Positions 63,902-64,000 of a DNA stretch of 64,000 nt are shown piece by piece. The number at the start of each line of letters is the position of its first letter. The first letter of the stretch is position 1. Origin of the DNA: Hominimerdicola alba (GTDB taxonomy: Bacteria > Bacillota > Clostridia > Oscillospirales > Ruminococcaceae); NCBI RefSeq assembly GCF_900112155.1, contig NZ_FOKQ01000002.1, positions 124,001 through 188,000 of the forward strand. Reading direction: 5' to 3'. The translations under genes and the position numbers were made by a program. The notes under the pieces were generated by a model, which did no database searches, was not told the origin of the DNA, and worked only from the letters and a program-made list of their open reading frames with translations.

Positions 63902-63944
63902 TAATGATACTTTACCTGACAGGCGGTTTTGTCTATAAATACTA

Positions 63945-63973
63945 TTGAATTTTGGGGCGCGGTATTGTATAAT
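63945..63973 (+). promoter_or_regulatory. Sigma-A promoter of a gene beyond the right edge
   Basis: TTGAAT (63945-63950) and TATAAT (63968-63973) have a 17-base spacer. No start codon with a good SD is visible before 64000. Confidence 0.72.
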
Positions 63974-64000
63974 AGATAGGTTAGGATATGTCACAATATA

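Overview
The window reads as a chromosomal segment of a Gram-positive anaerobe of the Clostridia, most likely a Ruminococcus (Oscillospiraceae) close to R. albus. This is inferred from protein style: clostridial RpoB/RpoC, a GlgC/GlgD pair, a SpoIIE homologue, many small lipoproteins, and a standalone AICAR transformylase with a PurO-type IMP cyclohydrolase. AGGAGG-type ribosome binding sites and TTGACA-17-TATAAT promoters also fit. No phage, integrase, intact insertion sequence or CRISPR array was seen.

Layout. 1-3,060: the tail of an unknown gene, a tRNA-Arg(CCU), a polyprenyl-phosphate sugar transferase and tcdA. 3,166-9,819 (minus): a glycogen operon glgB-glgC-glgD-(hypothetical)-glgA. 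9,940-13,355 (minus): rsmA then spoIIE. 13,410-31,000 (plus): a long purine region. It begins with a strongly promoted structured leader or ncRNA, then purE, a HAD phosphatase, a purF-like gene lacking the glutaminase cysteine, and purM. Five accessory genes follow, then purN. A second promoter serves purO, four tandem zinc-ribbon membrane paralogues, a CbrC-like gene and the AICAR transformylase. Four lipoprotein genes and purD end the region. 31,009-40,787 (minus): a TPR-like membrane protein, metY with a lipoprotein gene, small membrane and zinc-ribbon genes, purB, a repeat-rich gap, and a phosphoglucomutase. 40,870-45,598 (plus): a beta-propeller protein, an HD protein, an alpha/beta hydrolase, a frameshifted comM/yifB and an AT-rich acetyltransferase. 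45,599-64,000: a gene-free hairpin-rich stretch, then rpoB-rpoC, a serine hydrolase divergent from an ECF sigma/anti-sigma pair, rpsL-rpsG-fusA, tuf, a FliB-like gene, and a promoter running out of the window.

How the genes fit together. Phosphoglucomutase (38,943-40,664) makes glucose-1-phosphate, and GlgC/GlgD, GlgA and GlgB turn it into glycogen. The purine genes cover PRPP amidation (PurF-like), GAR synthesis and formylation (PurD, PurN), AIR formation (PurM), carboxyaminoimidazole mutase (PurE), SAICAR cleavage (PurB), AICAR formylation and IMP ring closure. The last two steps use separate proteins instead of one bifunctional PurH. purL, purC and purK are not in the window.

Points most worth a second look: the purE leader RNA, the Cys-less PurF, the embedded paralogue arrays, duplicated lipoprotein genes with conserved leader hairpins, the comM frameshift, and a dispersed repeat found near 38.5 kb and 57.5 kb.
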